64,000 nt of DNA, from assembly GCA_963801065.1 (NCBI GenBank), contig CAWDDG010000008.1:1-64000 (forward strand), in the 5' to 3' direction. Below, piece by piece: positions 51,124 through 60,683 of the stretch; within the stretch, counting starts at the first letter, position 1, and every line of letters starts with the position of its first letter. The notes under the pieces were generated by a model. It was not told the DNA's origin. It saw only the letters and a list, made by a program, of their open reading frames with translations, and searched no databases. A program made the position numbers and the translations under genes. The stretch is from CAWDDG01 sp963801065 (GTDB taxonomy: Bacteria; Actinomycetota; Actinomycetes; Jiangellales; Jiangellaceae).

Positions 51124-52161
51124 TCATTGCAGTGGGAACGGAGACTGCAGCCACCAGGGCGTGTCGACGACCTCGACCCGGCTCACCCACTTCACCCACC
51201 AGAAGCCGCGCCGGTCAGGAGCGACGAGGCGGACGGGCGCGCCGTGGCCGGCGCTGAGCGGGCGTCCGCCGAGGTGTGTCGCCAGCAGCAACCGGCCAGC
51301 GTCGTCGAGCGGGAAGCGCCGCTGGTAACCCGTCACGGAGACGACGTCGATACTTCGTCCACGTGAAGGCAATCCGGCAGTGGCCGACAGCAGCCGATCC
51401 AGCCGGATGCCGCTCCAGTCCTGCTCCGCGAACCAGCCGCCGGTGCAATCGAGGAGGGCTCGAACGACGTCTCCCTCGCCCAGGTCGCCGATGTCCACGT
51501 ACGAGGTCGCGTCGCCGCGAACTTCCAGGCGGAACCGCGCAGGGTCGAGGCCGGGCACGGCGTCGCTGAACCACTGGGTCACAGGCATCTCGGTGGGACG
51601 GTCGGTGCCACGTTCGTGGGACCCGGTGGCGCGGCGCTCCACTCCCGGCAGAGACGCAAGCCGTGCCGTCGCCTCGATGCCGCCCCACAGCAACAGGCCG
51701 CCGCCTGCGAGCGTGCCAGCCCGCACCGCCATGCGTCGGCTCAGGTCGGTTCGGCGTGGCCGAACCCGGTACCGCAAGGCGTGCTCGAGGACGAGGACCG
51801 CGGCGGCGACGGCGCCACCGACGTGCACCTGCATCGACGTGATGCCGAGGTAGGGGCCTGCCGCTCCCATCGCGTGCGCGACACCCGTCACGACGACTAC
51901 GACGACGACTGCAGCCAGGGCCACGGACGCGATGCGCCGACCCGTGGGCCGGGCACGCCGAAGGCCCCGACGGGCGATGATCGTCTTCCACGGCGCCAGG
52001 AGCACCACGCACACTCCGGCAACGCCGTGGACCACGACGACGGCCCGCACAGCCGACGGCGAGCCGACAGCAAACGCGAGGACGCCCGAGCCGACGGCAG
52101 CCGCCAGCACGGCGAGCAGCGCGAGATTGGTGCGCCGGCCGGCTCGATCGAGCGCCCGCAT
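51124..52161 (-). CDS. Membrane molybdopterin oxidoreductase (sulfite-oxidase fold)
   Basis: The N-terminal half has four to five helices (LALLAVLAAAVGSGVLAFAV, VVVVHGVAGVCVVLLAPWKT, ASVALAAVVVVVVVTGVAHA, VHVGGAVAAAVLVLEHAL) with histidines that could hold heme, as in cytochrome-b561-like anchors. The C-terminal half (about 200-345) is the Moco domain, with the molybdenum-ligating cysteine in LLDCTGGWFAEQDWSGIRL and HGAPVRLVAPDRRGFWWVKW. It probably passes electrons between the membrane pool and a Moco substrate. ATG 52161 removes an implausible basic extension. Confidence 0.85.
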   Translation of the reverse strand: MRALDRAGRRTNLALLAVLAAAVGSGVLAFAVGSPSAVRAVVVVHGVAGVCVVLLAPWKTIIARRGLRRARPTGRRIASVALAAVVVVVVVTGVAHAMGAAGPYLGITSMQVHVGGAVAAAVLVLEHALRYRVRPRRTDLSRRMAVRAGTLAGGGLLLWGGIEATARLASLPGVERRATGSHERGTDRPTEMPVTQWFSDAVPGLDPARFRLEVRGDATSYVDIGDLGEGDVVRALLDCTGGWFAEQDWSGIRLDRLLSATAGLPSRGRSIDVVSVTGYQRRFPLDDAGRLLLATHLGGRPLSAGHGAPVRLVAPDRRGFWWVKWVSRVEVVDTPWWLQSPFPLQ

Positions 52162-52193
52162 GCATCCAGTCTGCGCCCGCAGACAGGCGGACG

Positions 52194-52871
52194 TCAGTTC
52201 CTGCGTGCCAACAGGTAGCTGCGCTGAGTCGGCTGCTCGACGCCAGGCCACGGCTCGCGGTCGGTGCGGCTCATCAGCGTGAAACCGGCGGCGGCGAGAT
52301 CTCCGGCGACCTCGGCCGGGTCGAGGAAGTGGAAATCGAGCACGACGTCTGTGCCCCACCACTCGTCGAGGTGCGCCACCGAACCGGGGGATCGCGAGGC
52401 ATCGCTGACGTGGAAAGCGACCAGCAACCAGCCGCCGGGCGCGATGACGCGAGCCAGCTCGACGGCCGCTGCCCGGCGACCGTCCCGGTCCAGGTGGATG
52501 ATCGAGTAAGGCACGACGGCGCCGGCCCACTCGGCGTCGGCCGCCGGCAAGGTGGCGAGAGTGCCCACCTCGAACCGCAGGCCGGGGTAGCGGCGCCGCG
52601 CCACGTCGATCATTCCGGGCGACGCGTCGACACCCAGCATCGCAAGGCCCAGTGACGCGAGATACCGCGTGACGTGGCCGGGGCCGCAGCCCACATCCGC
52701 GACGGGCCCGGCTGAAGCCCCACCCACGAGCTCGCCGAACAGGCCGTACAGCGCCCGGTCGACCGGTTTGGCGGGCAGCTCGTCGCCGATCTCCTTCGCG
52801 TAACGCTCGGCCACCGCGTCATAGCTCCGCCTGGTCGCGTCCAGCCCCGCATCACGCCCGTTCTCCGTCAC
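52194..52871 (-). CDS. Class I SAM-dependent methyltransferase
   Basis: Motif I is VADVGCGPGHVTRYLASLGL, followed by MLGVDASPGMIDVARRRYPG, EWAGAVVPYSIIHLDRD (motif IV) and ELARVIAPGGWLLVAFHV. It has 225 residues. The GTG at 52871 is 8 bases after a TACCCT box (52880-52885, minus strand), a leaderless start. The C-terminal ERSYLL-type ending is common in small-molecule methyltransferases. Substrate unknown. Confidence 0.9.
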   Translation of the reverse strand: MTENGRDAGLDATRRSYDAVAERYAKEIGDELPAKPVDRALYGLFGELVGGASAGPVADVGCGPGHVTRYLASLGLAMLGVDASPGMIDVARRRYPGLRFEVGTLATLPAADAEWAGAVVPYSIIHLDRDGRRAAAVELARVIAPGGWLLVAFHVSDASRSPGSVAHLDEWWGTDVVLDFHFLDPAEVAGDLAAAGFTLMSRTDREPWPGVEQPTQRSYLLARRN

Positions 52872-52942
52872 GGCTCCCGAGGGTAGGGCGCCGGGTCCGC
52901 GGGACGGAACCTGTGCCGCGCGTCGGCGCGTTGAATACCGTG

Positions 52943-53752
52943 ATGAGTCCCCGGCGCCGGTTGCTGGTCGTGCTTGCAGCGCTGGCCGTGGTGGCACTTG
53001 CCGTCGCCGTCACGCTCGCCGTCGTCGACCGCAGCGGCGACCTGACCGGCAACGACGTCGCCCAGGACCGACCCGGCCCGGTCTTGCTCGTTCCCGGCTA
53101 TGGCGGCGACACCGGATCGCTCGAGCAACTCGCCGATGCCTTGCGCGCCGACGGGCACGAGGCTTTCGTCGTGCCCGTTGTCGGCGACGGAACCGGTGAC
53201 CTTCGACAACAGGCCGAGGCCCTCGACCGCGCCGCCGACCGGCAGTTAGCGCGCGGAGCGCCGTCCGTCGACGTGGTCGGGTTCTCGGCCGGAGGTGTCG
53301 TGAGCCGGCTCTGGGCGGATGACCTGGGCGGCGACGACGTCGCGCGGCGGATCGTGACACTGGGATCGCCGCATCACGGCGCCGAGGTCGCGGGGATCGG
53401 CGCCGCCTTCGTGCCTGGCGCGTGCCCCGAGGCCTGCCAGCAGCTGGTTCCCGGCAGTGACCTGCTTCTCGGGCTCGCGGAGGCCCCGGCTGGGCCCCGT
53501 TGGACCGCGGTGTGGACCGACGAGGACGACATCGTGACGCCGCCCGACTCCGCCCGGCTCGAGGGTGCCGTCAGCATTCGGGTCCAGGACGTCTGCGGCG
53601 ACTCCGATATCGGCCACGGCCAGCTGCCCACCGACCCGCTCGTGGTGGGACTCGTCGCTCGCGCCCTCGACGTCGATCCGCTCGACGTAGCGCCGACGCC
53701 AGCGCAGTGCGACGACCTGCGCGCAGCCGGACGGGTCCTCGTCAGGCCGTGA
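52943..53752 (+). CDS. Secreted or anchored alpha/beta-hydrolase (lipase/esterase)
   Basis: The N-terminal hydrophobic segment RLLVVLAALAVVALAVAVTL is a signal anchor. The oxyanion loop is PVLLVPGYGGDTGSLEQLAD, the nucleophile elbow VDVVGFSAGGVVSRLW (GxSxG), the acid is in VWTDEDDIVTPPDSA and the histidine in IGHGQLPTDPLV. It resembles triacylglycerol lipases of the LipA/estA type. Two cysteine pairs in the mature part suggest disulfides. It is divergent from the methyltransferase. Confidence 0.85.
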   Translation: MSPRRRLLVVLAALAVVALAVAVTLAVVDRSGDLTGNDVAQDRPGPVLLVPGYGGDTGSLEQLADALRADGHEAFVVPVVGDGTGDLRQQAEALDRAADRQLARGAPSVDVVGFSAGGVVSRLWADDLGGDDVARRIVTLGSPHHGAEVAGIGAAFVPGACPEACQQLVPGSDLLLGLAEAPAGPRWTAVWTDEDDIVTPPDSARLEGAVSIRVQDVCGDSDIGHGQLPTDPLVVGLVARALDVDPLDVAPTPAQCDDLRAAGRVLVRP

Positions 53753-53790
53753 TGTCACGGTCGTGAAGTTCGCCCAGGCAAATTCCCGGG

Positions 53791-55405
53791 CTAGATCCAG
53801 TTCCAGGCGCCGTGGCCCCTGAACCACATCCGTCGCAGCCACTCCTCGTACGGGATCACTGCGTCCACGTGGATCGGGTAGAACCAGGCGGCCACGACGA
53901 TCACCGCCAGGACGTACGCGCCCGCCACCGCGGCACCCACCGTCCGGCGGGTAGGCCGGGCTTCGGCCGGGCCGAGGATCAGCCCGATCGCGTACGCCAC
54001 GGCCAGCACGAGGAACGGTGCGACGGCCACCGCGTAGAAGGCGAACGCAGTGCGTCCGAGGAAGAGGAACCAGGGAACGTATGTCGCGACGACTCCAGCC
54101 AGGATCGCGCCGGCCCGCCAGTCCCGGCGGGCTGCCCACATCCATAGGCACGCCAGCAGCGCGAGGCAGGCTCCCCACCACAGCAACGGCGTACCGAGGG
54201 CGAGCATGGCCTGGCTGCACCGTGCGACCTCGCAACCCTGCTGACCGCGCTCGAGCCCGGTGTACTCGAACGACACCGGACGGCTGAGCACCAGCCAGCC
54301 CCAGGCGTCGGAGGCGTAGTCGTGCGGCGCGGTGAGCTTGCTGTGGAAGTTCCACATCTCCCAGTGGTAATGCCACAGGCTGCGCACCCAGTCCGGCACC
54401 AGCCCGGCAAGCCCTGACGCAAGGTTGTCGTCCGCCCAGTGCCGCGACCAGCCGTTGTCGCCGGCGATCCAGCCCCACCAGGAGGCGACGTACGTGACGA
54501 ATGCCGAGCCGACGATCGTGACGAACGCAACCGGTGCGTCACGCCCGATGGTGGCCCAGCCCGGTGTCGGTTGACGCGCCGCGCGTCGGGCGCCGAACTC
54601 CCAGCACACCGTCAGCAGGCCGAACACGGCGACGGCGTAGAGGCCGCTCCACTTGGTACCGCACGCCAGCCCGAGCAGGACTCCGGCGGCGAGCCGCCAC
54701 GGCCGCCAAGCCGACGAGGGGCGGCGGTCCGGACGGCCGCGACTCGGCCAGGTCGGCATATCTGGCCCTGATCCGGTCCCGGTCGACCAGCAGGCAGGCG
54801 AACGCCGCCACGACGAACATGACCAGGATGCCGTCCAGGATCGCTGTCCTGCTCATGGTGATCGACATTCCGTCGACCGCCAGCAACAGGCCTGCGAGAG
54901 TTCCGAGCAGCGTGGACCGGAACAGCCGCCGTCCGGCGCGCGCGACGATCACCACGGTGACGACGCCGCACAGTGCGGTGGCGAGCCGCCATCCGGCCGG
55001 CTCCATGCCGAGCAGCCTGATGCCGCCGGCGATGAGCCACTTTCCGACCGTCGGGATGGACAACGAACGAGGGGCTGTCGGTGAACACGTCGAGGTCGCC
55101 GTCGAGGATCTTGTCATCGGCGCCGTCGACGAACGATCGCGCGTCACCGAAGCGCAGGAGCGAGAACGCGTCCTTGGCGTAGTAGGTCTCGTCGAAGACG
55201 AACTTCGCCGGCCGCCCGAGGTCGACGAGCCGCAGTACCGCTGCGACGGCACCGACGAACAGTGGGCCGAGCCAGCCCCACATGCCGTCCTCGGCATCGG
55301 CCGGACCAGCCGTGCACGCACCGCCGCGGCTGCCGAGACCGGCGCGGGTTCGTCGGGTGGAGACTCCGACCCGACCTGGGCAGGCGAATCGGTGGTCCGG
55401 GTCAC
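53791..55405 (-). pseudogene. Protein O-mannosyltransferase (PMT), frameshifted
   Basis: PMT transfers mannose from polyprenol phosphate-mannose to secreted proteins. From GTG 55405 the first frame gives an N-terminal tail. A second gives WGWLGPLFVGAVAAVLRLVD and VFDETYYAKDAFSLL (the acidic DE pair), then the first resumes with VGKWLIAGGIRLLGMEPAGW and VDGMSITMSRTAILDGILVM. A third completes LAAGVLLGLACGTKWSGLYA to the C-terminal VIPYEEWLRRMWFRGHGAWN. At least two single-base breaks are needed (near 55285 and/or 55065, and 54740). The conserved motifs are otherwise intact, so sequencing error is a real option. It shares a divergent leaderless promoter region with rsmI. Confidence 0.8.
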
Positions 55406-55441
55406 CGAGACATCGTAGGTGGGGCTGTCAGGATGGCCGGG
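55405..55441. promoter_or_regulatory. Divergent leaderless promoters of rsmI and PMT
   Basis: In 37 bases, two -10 boxes point apart: TACGAT (minus strand, 55412-55417) is 6 bases from the PMT GTG, and CAGGAT (plus, 55429-55434) is 6 bases from the rsmI GTG. No ribosome sites are visible for either gene. Confidence 0.5.
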
Positions 55442-56298
55442 TGACCAATGCTCGGGACGGCGTTCTCGTGCTGGCGGGAACACCGATCGGCGATGTGGAC
55501 GACGCAGCGCCCGCGTTGGGCCGCGAGCTCGCCGCAGCCGACGTGATCGCGGCCGAGGACACGAGACGGTTGCGCCGGCTCGTCGCGAAGCTCGGCACCG
55601 AGGTCCGGGGCCGCGTCGTGTCGTATTTCGACGGCAACGAGCTAGCGCGCACCCCGGAGCTGGTCGAGGCCCTGGCAGGCGGTGCCCGCGTGCTGCTGGT
55701 GACCGACGCGGGCATGCCGTCGGTGTCCGACCCCGGGTACCGCCTCGTGTCCGCCGCCGTCGCGAACGGCATCCGGGTCACGGCGGTGCCGGGACCGTCG
55801 GCCGTGCTGACGGCGCTGGCCGTGAGCGGGCTTCCGGTCGACCGGTTCTGCTTCGAGGGTTTCCTGCCCCGACGGCCCGGCGAGCGGGTGCGCCGGCTGA
55901 CCGCGTTGGCCGCGGAGGACCGGACGATGGTCTTCTTCGAGTCGCGGCACCGGCTGGCGGCGACTCTGGCCGCGATGGCGTCGGTGTTCGGGGCGGATCG
56001 CCGGGCCGCGGTGTGCCGTGAGCTGACCAAGACGCACGAGGAGATCCGCCGCGGCACGATGGGGGAGCTCGCCGAATGGGCCGACGACGGGCACGTGCTG
56101 GGGGAGATCACGCTGGTCGTCACCGGTGCGACGGCAGCCTCGGTGGCCACGACGGTCGACGACGCTGCGGCGCGGGTGGCCGCTCGTGAGGCTGACGGCG
56201 TTCCGCGCAAGGAGGCGATCGCCGCCGTGGCCCGCGAGACAGGCCTGCGCAAGCGCGACGTCTACGGCGCGGTCGTCACCCGCCGAGGCGAGGACTGA
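55441..56298 (+). CDS. rsmI: 16S rRNA (cytidine-1402-2'-O)-methyltransferase RsmI
   Basis: It methylates C1402 of 16S rRNA. The tetrapyrrole-methylase fold is clear: GVLVLAGTPIGDVDDAAPAL, VIAAEDTRRLRRLVAKLG, ARVLLVTDAGMPSVSDPGYR, GIRVTAVPGPSAVLTALAVS and FCFEGFLPRRPGERVRRL, then FFESRHRLAATLAAM. GTG start with a leaderless promoter. The C-terminal helix (VPRKEAIAAVARETGLRKRD) is the usual DprA/topo-like tail. It is followed by the small zinc protein and metG. Confidence 0.95.
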   Translation: MTNARDGVLVLAGTPIGDVDDAAPALGRELAAADVIAAEDTRRLRRLVAKLGTEVRGRVVSYFDGNELARTPELVEALAGGARVLLVTDAGMPSVSDPGYRLVSAAVANGIRVTAVPGPSAVLTALAVSGLPVDRFCFEGFLPRRPGERVRRLTALAAEDRTMVFFESRHRLAATLAAMASVFGADRRAAVCRELTKTHEEIRRGTMGELAEWADDGHVLGEITLVVTGATAASVATTVDDAAARVAAREADGVPRKEAIAAVARETGLRKRDVYGAVVTRRGED

Positions 56299-56419
56299 GC
56301 TCGGCGGCGATGTCCAGCAGGTCACGATTCGGTCGCAGCGTCTCGATCTGCGAGACGTTCGGCGCGCCGCGCGCGACGACCGCCCGGGCAGGCGCACACT
56401 GCTCCGCGGAGGTGAGGCA

Positions 56420-56680
56420 ATGCACGACCTGACCGTGACCCAGGAGACCTTCGAGCTCGTGTGCCGCTCGTGCGGGCACGCCTGGGAGTCGGAGTACGAG
56501 ACGCGCCGCTCACGCGAGTGGGCCGGCGCGGAGATGATCGAGTTCCTCGTCGGCGGGCTGCCGGTACTCTCGCCCTATGACGGCGTCCCGTGCACGCAAT
56601 GCGGGGACATCCGGACCGCCGTGACGCCGCAGATCCGCAGCGTACGGTCGTACGTCCCGCGACCGGCACCCGTCGAATAA
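56420..56680 (+). CDS. Small zinc-ribbon protein
   Basis: This 86-residue protein has two CxxC pairs, FELVCRSCGHAWESEYETRR and YDGVPCTQCGDIRTAVTPQI, which should bind one zinc. GGAGGTGAGG lies directly before the ATG. No enzymatic motif is visible; it probably binds nucleic acid or protein. It sits between rsmI and metG. Confidence 0.8.
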   Translation: MHDLTVTQETFELVCRSCGHAWESEYETRRSREWAGAEMIEFLVGGLPVLSPYDGVPCTQCGDIRTAVTPQIRSVRSYVPRPAPVE

Positions 56681-56709
56681 CCCGCGCGAACTGGCGGGAC
56701 CTCGCCCCC

Positions 56710-56723
56710 TACGATCAGGACAC
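56710..56723 (+). promoter_or_regulatory. Leaderless promoter of metG
   Basis: TACGAT (56710-56715) is followed after 8 bases by the metG ATG, with no ribosome binding site. Confidence 0.45.
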
Positions 56724-58523
56724 ATGTCCCGTCACGTGCTCACGGCCGTGGCCTGGCCCTACGCCAATGGGCCCCGCCACATCGGCCATGTCTCCGGTTT
56801 CGGCGTCCCGTCGGACGTGTTCAGCCGGTACATGCGCATGGCGGGCCACGACGTCCTCATGGTCAGCGGCACCGACGAGCACGGCACGCCGATCCTGGTT
56901 CAGGCCGAGCAGGAGGGCGCCAGCCCGAGGGAGCTCGCGGATCGTTACAACCGGGTCATCGTGCAGGACCTGCACGACCTCGGGCTCGCGTACGACCTGT
57001 TCACCCGAACGACCACCCGCAACCACTACGCCGTGGCGCAGGAGCTGTTCAAGACGCTGTATCGCAACGGCTACATGGTCGAGCACACGACGATGGGCGC
57101 GATCTCGCCGTCCACCGGCCGCACGTTGCCCGACCGCTTCATCGAGGGCACGTGCCCGATCTGCGGGTACGACGCCGCCCGCGGCGACCAGTGCGACAAC
57201 TGCGGCAACCAGCTGGATCCGACGGACCTGAAGAACCCGCGGAGCCGCATCAACGGCGAGACGCCACGCTTCGTCGAGACCGAGCACTTCTTCCTCGACC
57301 TGCCCGCGCTCGCCGATTCGCTCGGTGCCTGGCTGCAGACCCGCACCGACTGGCGGCCCAACGTCCTGAAGTTCTCGCTCAACCTTCTCGACGACCTCCG
57401 TCCGCGGGCCATGACGCGCGACATCGACTGGGGCGTGCCGGTTCCGCTGCCGGGCTGGGAGGACAACCCGAACAAGCGCCTCTATGTGTGGTTCGACGCG
57501 GTCATCGGGTATCTCTCGGCCTCGGTCGAATGGGCTCGACGCAGCGGCGACGACGACGCCTGGCGGGCCTGGTGGACCAACCCGGATGCGTCCTCGTACT
57601 ACTTCATGGGCAAGGACAACATCACCTTCCACGCCCAGATCTGGCCGGCGGAGCTGCTCGGCTACGACGGCCGCGGCGCTCGTGGCGGTGAGCCCGGCCG
57701 CTTCGGCACGCTCGAGTTGCCGACCGAGGTGGTCGCGAGCGAGTTCCTCACCATGGAGGGCCGCAAGTTCTCGTCGTCGCGCGGCGTCGTCATCTACGTC
57801 AACGACTTCCTGTCCCGCTACGACCCCGACGCGCTCCGCTACTTCATCGCGGTCGCCGGGCCGGAGACGCAGGACACGGACTTCACCTGGGCCGAGTTCC
57901 TCCGCCGCAACAACGACGAGCTGGTGGCCGGCTGGGGCAACCTGGTCAACCGAACGGCGGCGATGATCGCGAAGAACGTCGGCTCGATTCCTGAGCCGGG
58001 CGAGCTGACCGGAGCGGACCGGGCGCTGCTCATGACGACCCGCGAGGGCTTCACGACCGTGGGTGGGCTGATCGAACGGCACCGGCAGAAGGCGGCCGTC
58101 CAGGAGGCCATGAGGGTCGTGGGTGAGGTCAACACCTACCTTTCCCAGCAGGCACCCTGGAAGTTGCGGGCCGACGACCCCGATCGCATGCGTACCGTCC
58201 TCTACGTTGCCGCGCAGGCCGTCGACGACTGCAAGACGCTGCTCACGCCGTTCCTGCCGCATTCCGCGCAACGCGTTCACGAGGCACTCGGCAGCACCGG
58301 CCGGTGGTCGGACCGGCCGGAGATCCGCGAGGTCGACGACCTCGACGGCGGGCCCGGCTACCCGGTGCTCATGCTCGACGACGACCGGGGCGAAAGCCGG
58401 TGGGGCTCCACGGCCGTCGTACCGGGCACGCCGGTCGCGCCGCCAACACCGGTCTTCGCCAAGCTCGAGCCGTCGATCGTCGACGAGGAGCTGGCGCGCC
58501 TCGAGCAACGTGCCGACGGCTAG
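56724..58523 (+). CDS. metG: Methionyl-tRNA synthetase
   Basis: It charges tRNA-Met, including the initiator. HIGH-type signature: AVAWPYANGPRHIGHVSGFG; zinc knuckle CPICGYDAARGDQCDNCGNQ; KMSKS-equivalent loop MEGRKFSSSRGVVIYV; anticodon domain with NLVNRTAAMIAKNVGSIPEP. Its 599 residues are normal for the form with one C-terminal domain. Its end overlaps the tatD start by 14 bases. Confidence 0.97.
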   Translation: MSRHVLTAVAWPYANGPRHIGHVSGFGVPSDVFSRYMRMAGHDVLMVSGTDEHGTPILVQAEQEGASPRELADRYNRVIVQDLHDLGLAYDLFTRTTTRNHYAVAQELFKTLYRNGYMVEHTTMGAISPSTGRTLPDRFIEGTCPICGYDAARGDQCDNCGNQLDPTDLKNPRSRINGETPRFVETEHFFLDLPALADSLGAWLQTRTDWRPNVLKFSLNLLDDLRPRAMTRDIDWGVPVPLPGWEDNPNKRLYVWFDAVIGYLSASVEWARRSGDDDAWRAWWTNPDASSYYFMGKDNITFHAQIWPAELLGYDGRGARGGEPGRFGTLELPTEVVASEFLTMEGRKFSSSRGVVIYVNDFLSRYDPDALRYFIAVAGPETQDTDFTWAEFLRRNNDELVAGWGNLVNRTAAMIAKNVGSIPEPGELTGADRALLMTTREGFTTVGGLIERHRQKAAVQEAMRVVGEVNTYLSQQAPWKLRADDPDRMRTVLYVAAQAVDDCKTLLTPFLPHSAQRVHEALGSTGRWSDRPEIREVDDLDGGPGYPVLMLDDDRGESRWGSTAVVPGTPVAPPTPVFAKLEPSIVDEELARLEQRADG

Positions 58524-59376
58524 CGAGCGACCGCCCGCGCCGGCGCCGTTGCCCTCGCCGGTCGCGGACACGCACTGCCACCTGGACTTGGCGCGCGAGC
58601 AGGCCGATGTGGGCGCCGGTCCGGACCACGAGCGGACCGGCCCGGCGCGGGCCCTGGCCGACGCCGCGGCGGTCAACGTGACGCGCGTCGTGCAGATCGG
58701 CTGCGACCTGCCAGGCGCCGCCTGGGCGGTGGCCGCCGCCACCGACTTCCCGAACGTCGTCGCGGGCGTGGCGTTGCACCCCAACGAAGCCCCTCGGCTG
58801 GCGGCCCGGCGCACGCTCGATGAGGCGCTGACGGAGATCGACCGGTTGGCGGGCTCGAGCGGCCGCGTGCACGCGGTCGGCGAGACCGGGCTGGACCACT
58901 TCCGCACCGACGCTGACGGCCACGCGGTCCAGGAGACCTCTTTCCGTGCCCACATCGAGATGGCCCGCCGGCATGCAAAGGCGCTGGTCATCCACGATCG
59001 CGACGCGCACGCCGACGTGCTCCGGGTCCTCGACGACGCCCCGCTGCCGGACCGCGTCGTCTTCCACTGCTTCTCCGGAGACGTCGACATGGCGCGGCAC
59101 TGTGCCAGCCGCGGATGGTTCCTCTCCTTCGCCGGAACGGTGACGTTCGCGAACGCCGGCGGGCTCCGCTCGGCGCTGGCCGTGACCCCTCTGGACCGGG
59201 TGCTCGTCGAGACCGACGCACCCTTCCTCACCCCGCATCCGCACCGCGGCAGGCCGAACGGGTCCTACCTCCTGCCGCTGACCGTCCGTAAGGTCGCCGA
59301 GGTGCTCGGCACCGATCTGGACCCGACGTGTGCAGCGCTCCAGCGCAACACCGAGGAGGCCTTCGGGTCGTGGTGA
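58510..59376 (+). CDS. tatD: TatD-family metal-dependent DNase
   Basis: It is a TIM-barrel metallohydrolase with the two-histidine signature ADTHCHLDLA, then VAGVALHPNEAPRLAARRTL, HAVGETGLDHFRTDADGHAV, LVIHDRDAHADVLRVLDDA, VFHCFSGDVDMARHCASRGW and VLVETDAPFLTPHPHRGRPN. GTG 58510 lies inside the metG end. Its 288 residues are normal. In actinobacteria it usually lies between metG and rpfB, as here. Confidence 0.94.
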   Translation: MPTASERPPAPAPLPSPVADTHCHLDLAREQADVGAGPDHERTGPARALADAAAVNVTRVVQIGCDLPGAAWAVAAATDFPNVVAGVALHPNEAPRLAARRTLDEALTEIDRLAGSSGRVHAVGETGLDHFRTDADGHAVQETSFRAHIEMARRHAKALVIHDRDAHADVLRVLDDAPLPDRVVFHCFSGDVDMARHCASRGWFLSFAGTVTFANAGGLRSALAVTPLDRVLVETDAPFLTPHPHRGRPNGSYLLPLTVRKVAEVLGTDLDPTCAALQRNTEEAFGSW

Positions 59377-59390
59377 TGTGGACGGCGGGT

Positions 59391-59419
59391 TTGGCAGACG
59401 GCTGCGAACCCGTTACCGT
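59391..59419 (+). promoter_or_regulatory. Housekeeping-type promoter of rpfB
   Basis: There is a -35 TTGGCA (59391-59396), a 17-base spacer, and a -10 TACCGT (59414-59419). It gives a 5' leader of about 98 bases before the GTG. This is one of the few standard -35/-10 pairs in the window. Confidence 0.65.
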
Positions 59420-59523
59420 CTCGTGACTGTCAGCCGGGGTCGGGGAGGCTCCAGACGGCGCGCGGGGGACGGCGGCGCCGGCTGGAAACCCGTGCCCGGG
59501 GAGAACGGTTCACCTGGAGCACT

Positions 59524-60637
59524 GTGCGTCCGTCCCTGAAGACGCTGGCGATCAACGCCGCCGTCGTCACCGCACTCGTCGGCGGCACCACCGCCTACAC
59601 CACCTTCGACAACACCGTCACGCTCAGCGTCGACGGCAAGGCCGAGTCCGTGCACACCTTCGGCGACACCGTCGAGGAAGTCCTCGCCGACCAGGACATC
59701 GACCTCGGCCAGCACGACGTCGTAGCCCCCTCCACGGACAGTCCGGTCCAGGACGGCACCGAGATCGCCGTCCGCTACGGTCGCCAGATCACGGTCACCA
59801 TCGACGGCGTCGACCGCGAGGTGTGGACCACCGCCCTCTCGGTCGACGAGGCTCTCGCCGAGCTCGGCATCCGGGCGGCGGGCGCGGACCTGTCCGTCTC
59901 GCGGTCGCTCGGGATCGGCCGCCGGGGCCTCGAGTTCGAGATCCGCACGCTCAAGGACGTGACGATCGTCGCCGACGGTGCCTCCGAGTCCGTCACGACC
60001 ACAGCGATCACCGTCCGGGAGGCCCTCGCCGACGCCGGCATCAGCCTCGGCGATCGCGACCAGGTCCTGCCCGGGCTGGAGGAGCGCGTGGCCACCGGCC
60101 TCACCCTCACCGTCCAGCGGGTCACGGCCGAGCAGCGGACCGTCACCGTCACCGTCGACCACGACGTGACCCGGCGGAACGACAGTTCGATGTACGAGGG
60201 CGAGACCAAGGTCGTCACCAGGGGTCGCAACGGCCAGGATCGAGCGTCTCGTCGAGGTGCTCGTCGTGGACGGCAAGGATGGCACTCAGCGGGTGCTTTC
60301 CGAGAAGATCCTGGTCGCGGCCGTGGCCGAGGTCGTCAACGTCGGCACCAAGGAGCGGCCCGCCGCGGACGCGCCGATCGACACGTCCGGTGACGGCGGT
60401 GTCTGGGACCGGCTCGCACAGTGCGAGTCCGGCGGCAACTGGTCGATCAACACCGGCAACGGCTACTACGGCGGGCTTCAGTTCTCGCTGGGCACGTGGC
60501 AGGCCTTCGGCGGCTCGGGCTACCCGCACCAGAACAGCAAGGCCGAGCAGATCCGGATCGCGACCAAGGTGCGCGACGCTCGTGGCGGGTACGGCGACTG
60601 GCCGGCCTGCGCCCGCGAGCTCGGCCTGCCTTTGTAG
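59524..60637 (+). pseudogene. rpfB: Resuscitation-promoting factor RpfB, one frameshift
   Basis: This secreted cell-wall muralytic enzyme wakes dormant cells. It has an N-terminal anchor (LAINAAVVTALVGGTTAYTT), three DUF348 ubiquitin-like repeats (for example VTLSVDGKAESVHTFGDTVE, ITVTIDGVDREVWTTALSVD, VTIVADGASESVTTTAITVR), a G5 domain that starts AEQRTVTVTVDHDVTRR, and the transglycosylase domain WDRLAQCESGGNWSINTGNG with its catalytic glutamate. The G5 domain is broken near 60230-60250: the first frame leaves at TRGRNGQDR and the other resumes at VEVLVVDGKDG. All domains are otherwise well kept, so an assembly error is quite possible. Confidence 0.85.
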
Positions 60638-60646
60638 CTGTCCCTT

Positions 60647-60683
60647 CGCGATCGCCCGCTGACCCGGTCAGCGGGCGATCGCG
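60647..60683. terminator. Bidirectional terminator between rpfB and the reductase gene
   Basis: The sequence from CGCGATCGCCCGCTGAC through loop CCG to its exact complement is a perfect 17-bp stem with a 3-base loop. It lies just past the rpfB stop and covers the last codons and stop of the convergent reductase, so it can end transcription from both sides. No T-run is present, common for this GC content. Confidence 0.7.

Noticed and set aside
59420..59523. c-di-AMP (ydaO) riboswitch upstream of rpfB
   Set aside because: Rpf leaders often carry this riboswitch, but the conserved strands could not be aligned in this leader, so no call is made.
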